NCBI GenBank assembly: GCA_016235775.1
Contig: JACRIU010000001.1
Coordinates: 1 to 43,236 of the forward strand
From: Hydrogenophilales bacterium
Lineage (GTDB): Bacteria; Pseudomonadota; Gammaproteobacteria; Burkholderiales; Thiobacteraceae
DNA: 43,236 nt
Reading direction: 5' to 3'
Below, piece after piece: positions 15,040 to 22,693 of this stretch (within the stretch, counting starts at the first letter, position 1; each line of letters opens with the position of its first letter). The notes beneath the pieces were generated by a model. That model had not been told where the DNA came from. It was given only the letters and a program-made list of their open reading frames with translations, and did no database searches. A program made the translations under genes and the position numbers.

Positions 15040-15825
15040 CTATTTCGCCAAAAACTCCATCCGCACCCCCGCCAACTCAATCACATCATCCGGATTGAGC
15101 GGGCACGGCCGCTCATTGAGGGTGGCGCCGTTGACGATAGGGAATTTGTCGCCTTGCACATGGTTGAGGAAGAAGCCGTTCTGGCGGCGGGTGATCATGG
15201 CGACCTGCACATTCTTTTTGCCGATCGAGGTGAGCGGTTTGGTGAGGGGGATTTCGGCGCCGGTTTGCTTGCCGTTGAGCACTTTCAGCGCATAGTGGAG
15301 CGCGTGCACCGGCGTTTCCGCCGCGACGTGCACCGCTTGCGCCAGCAGCGGCTCCGGCGCGTGATGGGTTCTTAATTCGGGCGAGAAGGTGGCGGGGAAA
15401 GGGTCGAGATGGGTCGGCGCATCGAGCGGCAATGCGCCTTCCTCGGCGGGTGGTGCATCAAGTTGCCCCAGTTGCTTGCCGGCGAACGGGCTGCGGATGA
15501 GCATGGTTTTTTCGAAATCGGGCTGCGCGGCGATGGTCTTGCCGGAAAAAAAGCGCAAGTGATATTTGCCGATCTCGATCACGTCGCCGTCTTTGAGCAG
15601 TTGTTTCTCGACCGATGCGCCGTTGAGCAGCGTGCCGTTGGTGCTGCCGCCGTCCTCCAGAATCAGATCATTGCCGATTTGCACAATCGCGGCGTGCTCG
15701 CCGGACACGGCGAGGTTGTCGATCGCCACATCGTTGTAGGGCCGGCGGCCGATGGTGATGCGCGGCTTGGTGATCTCGAATTCACGGATCATTTCGCCGT
15801 CGAGGCTTAATACGAGAGAGGCCAT
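15040..15825 (-). CDS. Protein with two FHA (forkhead-associated) domains
   Basis: 261 residues, cytoplasmic. The first FHA domain spans about 5-95 (ITIGRRPYNDVAIDNLAVSGEHAAI... GGSTNGTLLNG), containing the phosphothreonine-binding Gly-Arg, Ser-x-x-His and Asn-Gly residues. A linker follows to about 165. A second, more degenerate FHA-like domain spans about 180-258 (LTSIGKKNVQVAMITRRQNGFFLNHVQG). AGGAG lies 8 bases before the ATG. It follows the PP2C phosphatase gene on the same strand, about 135 bp away, so the two likely serve one phosphothreonine signalling route; no Ser/Thr kinase is in the window. Its 3' end is the source of repeats at 14046 and 12888. Confidence 0.92.
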   Translation of the reverse strand: MASLVLSLDGEMIREFEITKPRITIGRRPYNDVAIDNLAVSGEHAAIVQIGNDLILEDGGSTNGTLLNGASVEKQLLKDGDVIEIGKYHLRFFSGKTIAAQPDFEKTMLIRSPFAGKQLGQLDAPPAEEGALPLDAPTHLDPFPATFSPELRTHHAPEPLLAQAVHVAAETPVHALHYALKVLNGKQTGAEIPLTKPLTSIGKKNVQVAMITRRQNGFFLNHVQGDKFPIVNGATLNERPCPLNPDDVIELAGVRMEFLAK

Positions 15826-15912
15826 CTTGCGTCTCCTTTAATCAGCCGAAGGGTCATGACAATGACCACCGGTAAAAATGAAGTTTGCCATGACCATTTC
15901 CCTCTCTCCTAA

Positions 15913-15936
15913 CTCTCTCCCGCGTGCGGGAGAGAG
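15913..15936. repeat. Intergenic hairpin between PP2C and FHA genes
   Basis: Perfect 10-bp stem CTCTCTCCCG / CGGGAGAGAG with a 4-nt loop. A second small hairpin follows (GCTCGC TTC GCGAG, near 15946-15956). Lacks a convincing U tract. A similar CCCTCTCCC hairpin occurs at 30020-30040. Confidence 0.6.
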
Positions 15937-15960
15937 GGAAGTAGGCTCGCTTCGCGAGTT

Positions 15961-16767
15961 TCATTTGAATATGCGGCTCCATAACGATTGCCAAAATCCA
16001 CGCCGCGCGGGGAAGGGTTTGATCACCTTCACCAGCGCCACCGAAATATTATCGCGCCCGCCTTGCTCGTTTGCCAGCTTGACCATCTCGTGCGCGGCAA
16101 GCGGCAGGTTGCCGCCCATCAACTCCATCGCGGCTTGGATATCCGATAGCGTCACCATATCGGTGAGGCCGTCCGAGCACAGCAAGTACATATCATGCGG
16201 CGCGGCGTCGTACACATTCACATCCAGCGGCACTTCCGGATCCATGCCGAGCGCGCGCGTGACCAGGTTTTTATTGCTCGACCAGTTGGCTTCCTCTTTC
16301 GAGATCATGCCGCTGTCGATTTGCTCTTGCAGCAGCGAGTGGTCGCGTGTCAATTGCATGAGCAGGCCGTTGCGCAGCCGATACAGGCGCGAATCGCCGA
16401 TATGCGCCGCCAGCAGGCAATTATCGTGAAACACGGCCAGCACCAGCGTCGTGCCCATGCCCGCGCACTGCGGCCGGGTGCGCGCGGTGTCATGCACGGC
16501 GGCGTTGACGGTGGCGACCAGTTCGCGCACCAGCGTTTCCAGTGCGTGTGGTTCAGGCGCCATCTCCGGCAGCCGCGCTATCAAACCTTGCATCAACAAA
16601 GTGACAGCCATCCCGCTGGCGATTTCGCCCGCGCAATACCCGCCCATGCCGTCGGCCAGAATCGCCAAGCCGAAATCCGCGTCGACGGCGACGAAATCCT
16701 CATTTTGGCTGCGCGCCTGGCCTACATCCGTGGCCGAGGTCATTTCCAGCGCTTGGCGCAAGCTCAT
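15961..16767 (-). CDS. PP2C-family serine/threonine protein phosphatase
   Basis: 268 residues. PPM motifs in order: TDVGQARSQNEDF (about 12-25), LAILADGMGGYCAGEIAS (35-52), GTTLVLAVF (about 105), HIGDSRLYRLRNG (about 122), LTRDHSLLQEQ (140), LLCSDGLTDMV (about 195) and GGRDNISVALVKV (about 238). The metal-binding Asp residues are all present. The enzyme would dephosphorylate Ser/Thr proteins in the cytoplasm. Paired with the FHA gene downstream. The C-terminus carries a short basic/aromatic tail. Confidence 0.93.
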   Translation of the reverse strand: MSLRQALEMTSATDVGQARSQNEDFVAVDADFGLAILADGMGGYCAGEIASGMAVTLLMQGLIARLPEMAPEPHALETLVRELVATVNAAVHDTARTRPQCAGMGTTLVLAVFHDNCLLAAHIGDSRLYRLRNGLLMQLTRDHSLLQEQIDSGMISKEEANWSSNKNLVTRALGMDPEVPLDVNVYDAAPHDMYLLCSDGLTDMVTLSDIQAAMELMGGNLPLAAHEMVKLANEQGGRDNISVALVKVIKPFPARRGFWQSLWSRIFK

Positions 16768-17298
16768 GCCGGGCCTTTAAGCACGGCGTCTTGGTGGAGA
16801 TTGGCGCCGCCGGCCAACCCGCCGCTTTTCAAGAAAATCGTTTTCAACTAACGAGCTCCCGCCGATTGTTAAAGTATTTATACCAGCGTATTGGCTACTC
16901 TGGTATGAAATAAGCATTTTTCCCGACAAGCGGCGGTATCCACAGATGCTGTGGATAAAGCTGTGGACAATGTGTTTAGAGACGAGCTAAGTCATAGCAA
17001 TGGCTATGCAATTTTGTTTTCGATTATTTTTTATACGTATTATTATTTCAATAAAAACAAAGATTTGTGAATTTTTGGTGACAAAACGATATTGATTTAA
17101 TTTATGCCTTCGTGCAAAGCCTATTCTGTGGGTTGTTTTGCGAATGTGAGTGGTTTAGAGCCTTTAAAAATAGGGTGGCCCTGGGGTGACATCCGGTATG
17201 CCTTATCCCTGCTGGTGTTTGGGGAAGTCAAGTTTAAATCTTGATCCCCCCCGCCCTTGTTGGAAAGGGAAGGGGACTTGCTACTATCATCGCTATCC
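16768..17298. other. AT-rich intergenic region with a cluster of DnaA boxes
   Basis: No gene is visible. At 16936-16970 lie three DnaA-box-like 9-mers: GTATCCACA (16936-16944), the perfect box TTATCCACA on the minus strand (16950-16958), and TTGTCCACA on the minus strand (16962-16970). The first two form the palindrome TATCCACAG-ATG-CTGTGGATA. Downstream, about 17010-17110 is strikingly AT-rich. The PP2C promoter (leftward) and the hslR promoter (rightward) must also lie here. dnaA is not in the window. Confidence 0.6.
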
Positions 17299-17697
17299 AT
17301 GAGTCAATTCGAATCAACTGAAAAACTGCGTCTGGATAAATGGCTATGGGCTGCGCGTTTCTTCAAGACGCGCAGCTTGGCCGCCCAAGCGGTGGAGGGC
17401 GGCAAGGTCAAGCTCAACGGCCAGCGCGTGAAGCCGGCGAAAGCGCTGCACGCGGGCGATGCGCTGGAGATCCACATCGGCGATTATGCGTGGCAAGTCA
17501 CTGTGCGCGAGTTGAGCGCACGGCGCGGCCCGGCGGAAGCGGCGCGCAAGCTCTATGAAGAAGCCGAGGAAAGCCAAGCGCTGCGTCAGGCCCAGGTCGC
17601 GACACGGTGCGTGGAGAAAGAGCCTGCCGCAGAGCTCCACGGCAGGCCGACCAAGCGTGATCGGCGCATGATGAAGCGGTTTACCGGGGCGGGGTGA
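17299..17697 (+). CDS. hslR: Heat shock protein 15, S4 RNA-binding domain
   Basis: 132 residues, close to E. coli Hsp15 (133). The S4 domain is residues about 9-70: LRLDKWLWAARFFKTRSLAAQAVEGGKVKLNGQRVKPAKALHAGD. The basic C-terminal tail (RPTKRDRRMMKRF) is also typical. In E. coli the protein binds free 50S subunits carrying nascent chains after heat shock and helps recycle stalled ribosomes. ATG 17299 fits the family start; no strong ribosome site precedes it, and TTG 17275 after AGGGG is an alternative. Confidence 0.92.
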   Translation: MSQFESTEKLRLDKWLWAARFFKTRSLAAQAVEGGKVKLNGQRVKPAKALHAGDALEIHIGDYAWQVTVRELSARRGPAEAARKLYEEAEESQALRQAQVATRCVEKEPAAELHGRPTKRDRRMMKRFTGAG

Positions 17698-17753
17698 GAG
17701 ATCGTGAGCTAAAGCCGAGCCTTGCCCTGCATCTTGGCAGCGCAATATGTATA

Positions 17754-18653
17754 TCAAGCGGCCTCGTTGCCCTTTTTGCGATTCCACAATTTTTTCCCCA
17801 AGACACCGCCACCCACCGCCACGGCTGCGATGATGATCTTGGCGAATTTGGCGAGGAAGACGCCGATGACAGCGAGTAGCCCGAGTTTCTTGGCCGCTAC
17901 GCCGGCGACCAAAGCGGCGAGGCCGTATTCCGCGACTTTATCCGTGCCGGCATTGAAATCCGCATAGCGTTTGCCGCTGTCGAAGGCCATCGCGGCGAGC
18001 ATGTTTTTGGCAACCGGTTTGAGGGCTTCAACCTCTTTCATGCCGGTGACGAGATTCATGCTGACATAGCCTTCGCGTCCCAGCACCAGGGTGTTGTAGT
18101 TGATGCCGTTATCGGCGCCGCTGGCTTGGCCTTTGTCGTGCGAGGCGAGCGACCACACCAGGCGTTGGCTGGCGGCGTCATAGAGCGGTTTCTCGACCCA
18201 GCCGACGATTTCCATTTCCGGGATGTTGCGTGATTTCCGCTCTTTATTCGCTTCCTCGGTGCCTTCGCGCAAGCTGTTGAGCAACTCATCCGCATTCCAG
18301 GTTTTTGCGTCATCGTCCTTGATATAGCCGGCGGGGGTGTAGCCCACCACCATGAACCAATTCGCGTTTTGCCCGCCGGTGGCGATGATCAGGCCTTGTG
18401 TTTCATCCGAGGTGCGATTGCCCATGGCCTCCAATAGCCGCCGCGATTCCTTGGCGGGTATGAAGCCGAAATTTTCCGGCAGCTTCAGCTTTGCTTGCCC
18501 GGCGACGCCAATGTCGGCGGGGCCTTTCTGCATGGCGGTGTTGGCGGCTTGCATCGCCGCGTCCATTTCCGCTTTGGGATCGGCGGCGAAGGCTTGGCCG
18601 AGTGAAAGTATTACACCGGCGCAGAGCGCGGCAAAAAAGCGCATTGATGGCAT
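17754..18653 (-). CDS. DUF2167 family membrane-anchored protein
   Basis: 299 residues. A signal peptide (about 1-23, cleavage after AFA) precedes a soluble extracytoplasmic domain typical of DUF2167: ADIGVAGQAKLKLPENFGFIPAKESRRLLEAMGN and VGYTPAGYIKDDDAKTWNADELL. A hydrophobic segment near 250-285 is followed by a lysine/arginine tail (KKLWNRKKGNEAA), so it is held in the inner membrane at its C-terminus. Function unknown. GGGGAG lies five bases before ATG 18653. It follows the dynamin-like GTPase on the same strand, but a terminator intervenes. Confidence 0.85.
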   Translation of the reverse strand: MPSMRFFAALCAGVILSLGQAFAADPKAEMDAAMQAANTAMQKGPADIGVAGQAKLKLPENFGFIPAKESRRLLEAMGNRTSDETQGLIIATGGQNANWFMVVGYTPAGYIKDDDAKTWNADELLNSLREGTEEANKERKSRNIPEMEIVGWVEKPLYDAASQRLVWSLASHDKGQASGADNGINYNTLVLGREGYVSMNLVTGMKEVEALKPVAKNMLAAMAFDSGKRYADFNAGTDKVAEYGLAALVAGVAAKKLGLLAVIGVFLAKFAKIIIAAVAVGGGVLGKKLWNRKKGNEAA

Positions 18654-18696
18654 GAGTCTCCCCTTATGAGTTTTTTCTACGATTATTTAAAGCGAC

Positions 18697-18722
18697 AAAA
18701 AGGCGGGTTGCTCCGCCTTTTT
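18697..18722 (-). terminator. Intrinsic terminator after the dynamin-like GTPase gene
   Basis: Perfect 10-bp stem AAAAAGGCGG / CCGCCTTTTT with a 6-nt loop, located 24 bp after the GTPase stop on the minus strand and ending in a U tract in that direction. Confidence 0.8.
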
Positions 18723-18745
18723 TAAAAACTTACCACGTTTACTGA

Positions 18746-20701
18746 TTAAGCGATCGCCACATCCCGATTGGCGTCATGCATCAGCGATTCATGCAGATGC
18801 GTGTTGAGGCTGTTGAGTTCGTCGAGCTGGCGCAGGATATGGCCTTCCATGTGCTCCAGTTCGGTAATGCGGTCCTCCAGGGTGTCGGTCGCTTTATGGA
18901 TGCGCTTGATGCTTTCCAGGCGGCGGCGCAGTTGCAGCTGATGCTCGCGTACCTGGGTTTCCATCGGCGCCATGATTGCCTTGAGCCAGTTGTCCACGTC
19001 GCGGTTGGCGATTTCGTACACTTGCACCACGCGCGTGGCCACGGTCTCGAAGAATTTCTTGGTGAGCCCGGAACGCTCGCTGGCATACACCATGAGGGTG
19101 TTGAAGTGATCGTTGTAGGCTTTCTCCAGCTTGGCGAGCTCTTTCTGATATTTCAGGGTGGAGAAAGGCGTGGTGGTGGCCGGTTTTAAGCCATGCTCCT
19201 CGCTGAATTTTTTGTACATGGCTTCCATCATCAGCTTGATCTCGTCCACTTGCCCGGCGGCTTTGCCGACATTGCCGGACACATCCTTGAAGAAAGTATT
19301 CATCGCTTCGCGGATGCCCCGGGTGAAGCGGCTTTTTTCCATCTGGCCGCGGATGTCGCGCACTTCCGCTTTCAACGCTTCCATGCCGAGATAGCTGTAG
19401 AGCTTATTGGTCTGGGTGGAGAACACCGAGCGCAGCGCTTGAAAGCGTTGCAGGCCTTTCTCGAAATTTTCCTTGTCGTGCTTCACCTTGTTCATCATGT
19501 GCTCGATGACGTCCTGGTTTTTGCCGCGCAGGCCTTTCAATTCGTCGAGCTGCTCGCGTATGCCGGAGAGGCGGCCGCGCAGGATGTTGGTGGTGGAACC
19601 AAACATTTCCGCCAGTTCGCTCTCGGTGTTTTCGCGCACGATTTCCTGCTTGGAGGGAATCAGCTCATCGGACAGCGCCCGCTCCAATTCCAGCAAGCGG
19701 CTTTTATCCAGCAGCGCATCGTCGCGCTGTACTTTCGCGAGCAGGCCTTTTTGCGCCGAGACCGGGTAAATCTGCGACGGGTCGAGCGCGAGCAGTTGCG
19801 CCGTGGTGCTCACCTGGTTGCCCAGTTCGGCTTGAATCGCGTCCCAGGTTTTCAGCTCATCCCACATGCCGTCGATTTTGTTCAACACGACGATGCGGCC
19901 TTTTTGCCGGCCTTGGGTGTTGCCGATGTGGTTGCGCCAGACTTCGATGTCGCTCTTGGTCACGCCGGTATCGGCGGCCAGGATGAAGAGAATCGCATGC
20001 GCGTTGGGCAGCAGATTGAGCGTCAACTCCGGCTCGGTACCGATCGCGTTCAAGCCCGGCGTATCGAGAATCACCAGGCCTTTTTCCAGCAGCGGGTGCG
20101 GGAAATTGATGATGGCATGGCGCCAGGCCGGAATATCCACCGTGCCGTCTTCGTGCACGGTCAGGATGTTGTCCTGATCGTTGGCGTGATACAAGCCGTA
20201 GCGCTCGGCTTCCGCCACCGGCACGCGCTTGGTTTGCGATACCTGCATCAGTGCGTTGGTCATCGCATCGCCGGAATTCACATCGAGCGGGGAAACGATC
20301 CATTCGTCGCTGTAGCGCTTGTATTCGGAGGTGCTGGTGTCGGTGCCGCGGGTCTCGATCGGCAGCAGCATGATGCACGGATCGCGTCCGGCTTCGTATA
20401 ACAGTTCGGTCGGGCACATCGTGGTGCGGCCCGCGCTGGACGGCAGCAGTCGCTGCTTGTAGCCGGCGAAGAAAATCGCGTTGATCAGCTCCGATTTGCC
20501 GCGTGAAAATTCGGCGACGAAGGCGACGTTGAGCTTGTCGTCGTGCAAGCGCTCGATGATGTGTTGAATGCGGAGATCGGTTTGCGCGTCATTGAGTTCC
20601 TGCTCGTGCAGCCAGTGACGCAGGCCGTCAATGGTGTCGAGCAATTGTCCGCGCCAGGCGCTGTAGGCTTCGAAGTGTGCGACCAGATTGTCTTGAGTCA
20701 T
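18746..20701 (-). CDS. Dynamin-like large GTPase
   Basis: 651 residues. The GTPase domain occupies about 45-290: P-loop AEFSRGKSELINA, switch threonine in AGRTTMCPTEL, DTPGLNAIG (G3) and VLNKIDGMWDE (G4). The remainder is long coiled-coil helix of the dynamin/GTPase-effector kind with no clear membrane helix. Bacterial members remodel membranes or protect them under stress; the role here is inferred from architecture. ATG 20701 is chosen because GGAGAG ends five bases before; an ATG at 20731 lies upstream of that ribosome site. The leader contains a large palindromic element. Confidence 0.87.
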   Translation of the reverse strand: MTQDNLVAHFEAYSAWRGQLLDTIDGLRHWLHEQELNDAQTDLRIQHIIERLHDDKLNVAFVAEFSRGKSELINAIFFAGYKQRLLPSSAGRTTMCPTELLYEAGRDPCIMLLPIETRGTDTSTSEYKRYSDEWIVSPLDVNSGDAMTNALMQVSQTKRVPVAEAERYGLYHANDQDNILTVHEDGTVDIPAWRHAIINFPHPLLEKGLVILDTPGLNAIGTEPELTLNLLPNAHAILFILAADTGVTKSDIEVWRNHIGNTQGRQKGRIVVLNKIDGMWDELKTWDAIQAELGNQVSTTAQLLALDPSQIYPVSAQKGLLAKVQRDDALLDKSRLLELERALSDELIPSKQEIVRENTESELAEMFGSTTNILRGRLSGIREQLDELKGLRGKNQDVIEHMMNKVKHDKENFEKGLQRFQALRSVFSTQTNKLYSYLGMEALKAEVRDIRGQMEKSRFTRGIREAMNTFFKDVSGNVGKAAGQVDEIKLMMEAMYKKFSEEHGLKPATTTPFSTLKYQKELAKLEKAYNDHFNTLMVYASERSGLTKKFFETVATRVVQVYEIANRDVDNWLKAIMAPMETQVREHQLQLRRRLESIKRIHKATDTLEDRITELEHMEGHILRQLDELNSLNTHLHESLMHDANRDVAIA

Positions 20702-20719
20702 GATCTCTCCGCTTAGTGA

Positions 20720-20821
20720 TTCCATTCCCAATTTAATCGTGCACTTTGTTGGCGGGGCTTGCCGTACTAGTTGTACTGTCTGCGCCCCGCCGTCGCGTTC
20801 ACGATTAAATTGGAAATGGAA
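20720..20821. repeat. 102-bp nested palindrome
   Basis: Outer 22-bp arms (20720-20741 / 20800-20821) pair with one mismatch. Inside, GGCGGGGC (20751-20758) pairs with GCCCCGCC (20784-20791), and GTAC (20764-20767) pairs with GTAC (20773-20776). The whole could extrude as a cruciform or fold as a long RNA hairpin at the 5' end of the GTPase transcript. No coding capacity. Confidence 0.8.
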
Positions 20822-20971
20822 TAAGGCGCCGGACGGCCCGGTGCTTGCCAGTTAATCTAGCACAATAATAAGTAAAAACAATAGCGTTACAGCAAAATCT
20901 TAAAGCGCTTATTGCGTGGTAGGACAGCGTATTTAGCGGCCCATTTTATGCAATATTCATAGAAATACCGG

Positions 20972-21787
20972 TTATCGCTGACAAGCGGCGCAGTAGAAGG
21001 TCGAACGCTGTCCTTGCCGGATTTGCTTGATCGGCCGCCCGCAGCGGGGGCACGGTTCATCGGTGCGGCCATACACCGCGTATTCCTGCTGGAAATAACC
21101 CGGTTCCCCATCGGTCCTGACGAAATCGCGCAGGCTCGAACCGCCGGCGCGGATGGCGCGCGCCAAGATTTCATTCACCGCCGCCACCAAACGTTGCAGC
21201 CGCGCCAGGCTCAAGCGTTGGGCCGGGGTTTGGGGGTTAATGCCGGCGGCGAACAGCGCTTCGTTGGCGTAGATGTTGCCCACACCGGCCACCAGATGGC
21301 TGTCCATCAACACCAGCTTGATCGCGGCGGAACGGCCGCGCGTGGCTTGATAAAGCTTGCCGGCGCTGAAGTCGCCGGTCAGCGGCTCCATGCCCAGGCC
21401 CGCGAGCAGTTTGTGCTGCATTACCTGCTCGCCCGCCCACAGCACCGCCCCAAAACGGCGCGGATCACGCAAGCGCATGGCCTGCCCATTACGCAACACC
21501 AGATCGAAATGATCATGCTTGCCGGGCGGCGTCGCGGCCGGCGCCACGCGCAGACTGCCCGACATGCCCAAATGCACGATCAGCCAACCGGCTTCGGTAT
21601 CGAACAACAAATATTTACCGCGGCGCTGAATGTGTCGAATGCGCTTACCCGGCAGCAAGCTCGTCAGTTGCTTAGGGATAGGCCAGCGCAGCTTGGGGTG
21701 GCGGATGACGACCGCCTGGATCACTTGGCCCTCCAGGAGTGGCGCCAAGCCGCGGCGCGAGGTTTCTACTTCGGGGAGTTCAGGCAT
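20972..21787 (-). CDS. mutM: Formamidopyrimidine-DNA glycosylase
   Basis: 271 residues, standard length. After removal of Met the N-terminus is [13 protein letters not shown], giving the catalytic Pro1 and Glu2. The H2TH region is around [17 protein letters not shown] (about 165-180). The C-terminal zinc finger CPRCG...FYCAACQR carries all four Cys. The enzyme removes 8-oxoguanine and nicks the abasic site. ATG 21787 matches the family start; the frame extends further upstream into an inverted repeat but that is not coding. The ribosome site is weak. Confidence 0.96.
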   Translation of the reverse strand: MPELPEVETSRRGLAPLLEGQVIQAVVIRHPKLRWPIPKQLTSLLPGKRIRHIQRRGKYLLFDTEAGWLIVHLGMSGSLRVAPAATPPGKHDHFDLVLRNGQAMRLRDPRRFGAVLWAGEQVMQHKLLAGLGMEPLTGDFSAGKLYQATRGRSAAIKLVLMDSHLVAGVGNIYANEALFAAGINPQTPAQRLSLARLQRLVAAVNEILARAIRAGGSSLRDFVRTDGEPGYFQQEYAVYGRTDEPCPRCGRPIKQIRQGQRSTFYCAACQR

Positions 21788-21806
21788 TTTTCGCTTTCTT
21801 GAATAG

Positions 21807-21850
21807 TAGCGCCGGCTTACAGCCGTCATGCCGGCTGTAAGCCGGCGCTA
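21807..21850. repeat. Inverted repeat, GTAGCGCCGGC family, copy 1
   Basis: A 19-bp perfect stem (TAGCGCCGGCTTACAGCCG and its complement) with a 6-nt loop, between the PIN toxin gene and mutM. The outer TAGCGCCGGC is shared with the element at 22647-22693. Confidence 0.8.
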
Positions 21851-21855
21851 GTGCA

Positions 21856-22287
21856 TCAGCCGAGCGTCAAACCCAATGCCAGTAATTCTTCCAGCATCTC
21901 TCGCGGCGTCACTGGTTGAGGCGTTTTGATTTTCACGGCGCGCATTTCGGCAATCAGTGCTTTGTCACCCGTCACGAAATAGGCGGCCTTTGCCGCGATG
22001 GCGGCGGCGACAATCGGCATGTCTTTCGTGTTGATACCCGACACCGGTGTACGCGGGCAGGCATCGACGCGCAGGCCGGAAGCCAATAAAAATTTCTGCC
22101 AGATTGCTTGCGCCTGCGGCAGTTTTTTGGCGAGGTTGCGTTCTACTTCCTGCACGCAGCAGCGCCCCGTGGCCAAGATGATGTTCTCTCTGCCGGCCAG
22201 CCAATCGACCAGCACGGTGGGTGGGGAATGCGCGGAACCGATGAGAGAGGAGAGTAGAACGTTGCTGTCGAGAAAAACGACGATCAC
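21856..22287 (-). CDS. PIN-domain toxin (putative ribonuclease)
   Basis: 143 residues. PIN features: MIVVFLDSNVLLSSLIG with Asp 7, a Glu in VQEVERNLAKKL, Asp in NTKDMPIVAAAIAAKAAYFVTGDKALI (two Asp residues). It matches the group of PIN proteins paired with AbrB-type antitoxins. The start overlaps the antitoxin stop by four bases (ATGA), so translation is coupled. RNA target unknown. It lies between two related inverted repeats. Confidence 0.88.
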   Translation of the reverse strand: MIVVFLDSNVLLSSLIGSAHSPPTVLVDWLAGRENIILATGRCCVQEVERNLAKKLPQAQAIWQKFLLASGLRVDACPRTPVSGINTKDMPIVAAAIAAKAAYFVTGDKALIAEMRAVKIKTPQPVTPREMLEELLALGLTLG

Positions 22288-22526
22288 AGGCCGCGCAGCA
22301 AATCTTCAGCGCTGACGCCGTGCTGCTTCATCACTTTGCGAATCTGCTTGCGTAGCCCTTCCAGATCCATGCGCAGCGGCGTCAACACGATGGCGTTGGC
22401 GATCATGACCGCGCGCAGGGCGTCGCCGGTTTCCAGGTGCAGCGCCTCGCGCAGCGCTTTGGGCAGCGTCACTTGGCCGCGTTCGCGCAGCTCGATGTCG
22501 GAAGTTTCCAATTCGGTGGTGCTCAT
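22284..22526 (-). CDS. AbrB/SpoVT-fold antitoxin
   Basis: 80 residues. ELRERGQVTLPKALREALHLETGDALRA is the AbrB-type swapped-hairpin DNA-binding domain; the C-terminal half (LEGLRKQIRKVMKQHGVSAEDLLRGL) is helical and would bind the PIN toxin. A perfect 23-bp palindrome lies 9-31 bp before the start, implying autoregulation. The ribosome site is weak (GGAT). Confidence 0.88.
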   Translation of the reverse strand: MSTTELETSDIELRERGQVTLPKALREALHLETGDALRAVMIANAIVLTPLRMDLEGLRKQIRKVMKQHGVSAEDLLRGL

Positions 22527-22534
22527 AATAAATC

Positions 22535-22557
22535 CGATTTCTGAATTTCAGAAATCG
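22535..22557 (-). promoter_or_regulatory. Operator palindrome of the AbrB/PIN operon
   Basis: Perfect inverted repeat of 11-bp arms CGATTTCTGAA / TTCAGAAATCG around a single central T, located just upstream of the antitoxin start. Confidence 0.75.
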
Positions 22558-22646
22558 TATCTTTAACCGGGAGGGGGCGTCAAGCGGCTTTTTTGGCGCA
22601 GGCCGGGGATCGTGCAAGCGCTGCGCGGCATCCATGCGCCCAAAAT

Positions 22647-22693
22647 GTAGCGCCGGCATCCTGCCGGCATGCAAGCAGGGATGCTTGCGCTAC
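22647..22693. repeat. Inverted repeat, GTAGCGCCGGC family, copy 2
   Basis: Ends GTAGCGC / GCGCTAC enclose two hairpins (GCCGGCATCCTGCCGGC and GCAAGCAGGGATGCTTGC). It overlaps the stop codon of the DUF4340 gene. With the copy at 21807 it brackets the AbrB/PIN module. Confidence 0.7.

Noticed and set aside
16936-17110. Calling the DnaA-box cluster oriC outright
   Set aside because: dnaA, dnaN and gyrB are not adjacent and strand bias of genes does not clearly switch here, so it is listed only as a DnaA-box-rich region.
19193-20401. A 402-codon open frame on the plus strand inside the dynamin-like GTPase gene
   Set aside because: It is exactly antisense to a gene with clear GTPase motifs, its product is His/Gln/Arg-rich low-complexity of the kind expected from opposite-strand GC-rich codons, and it has no ribosome site.
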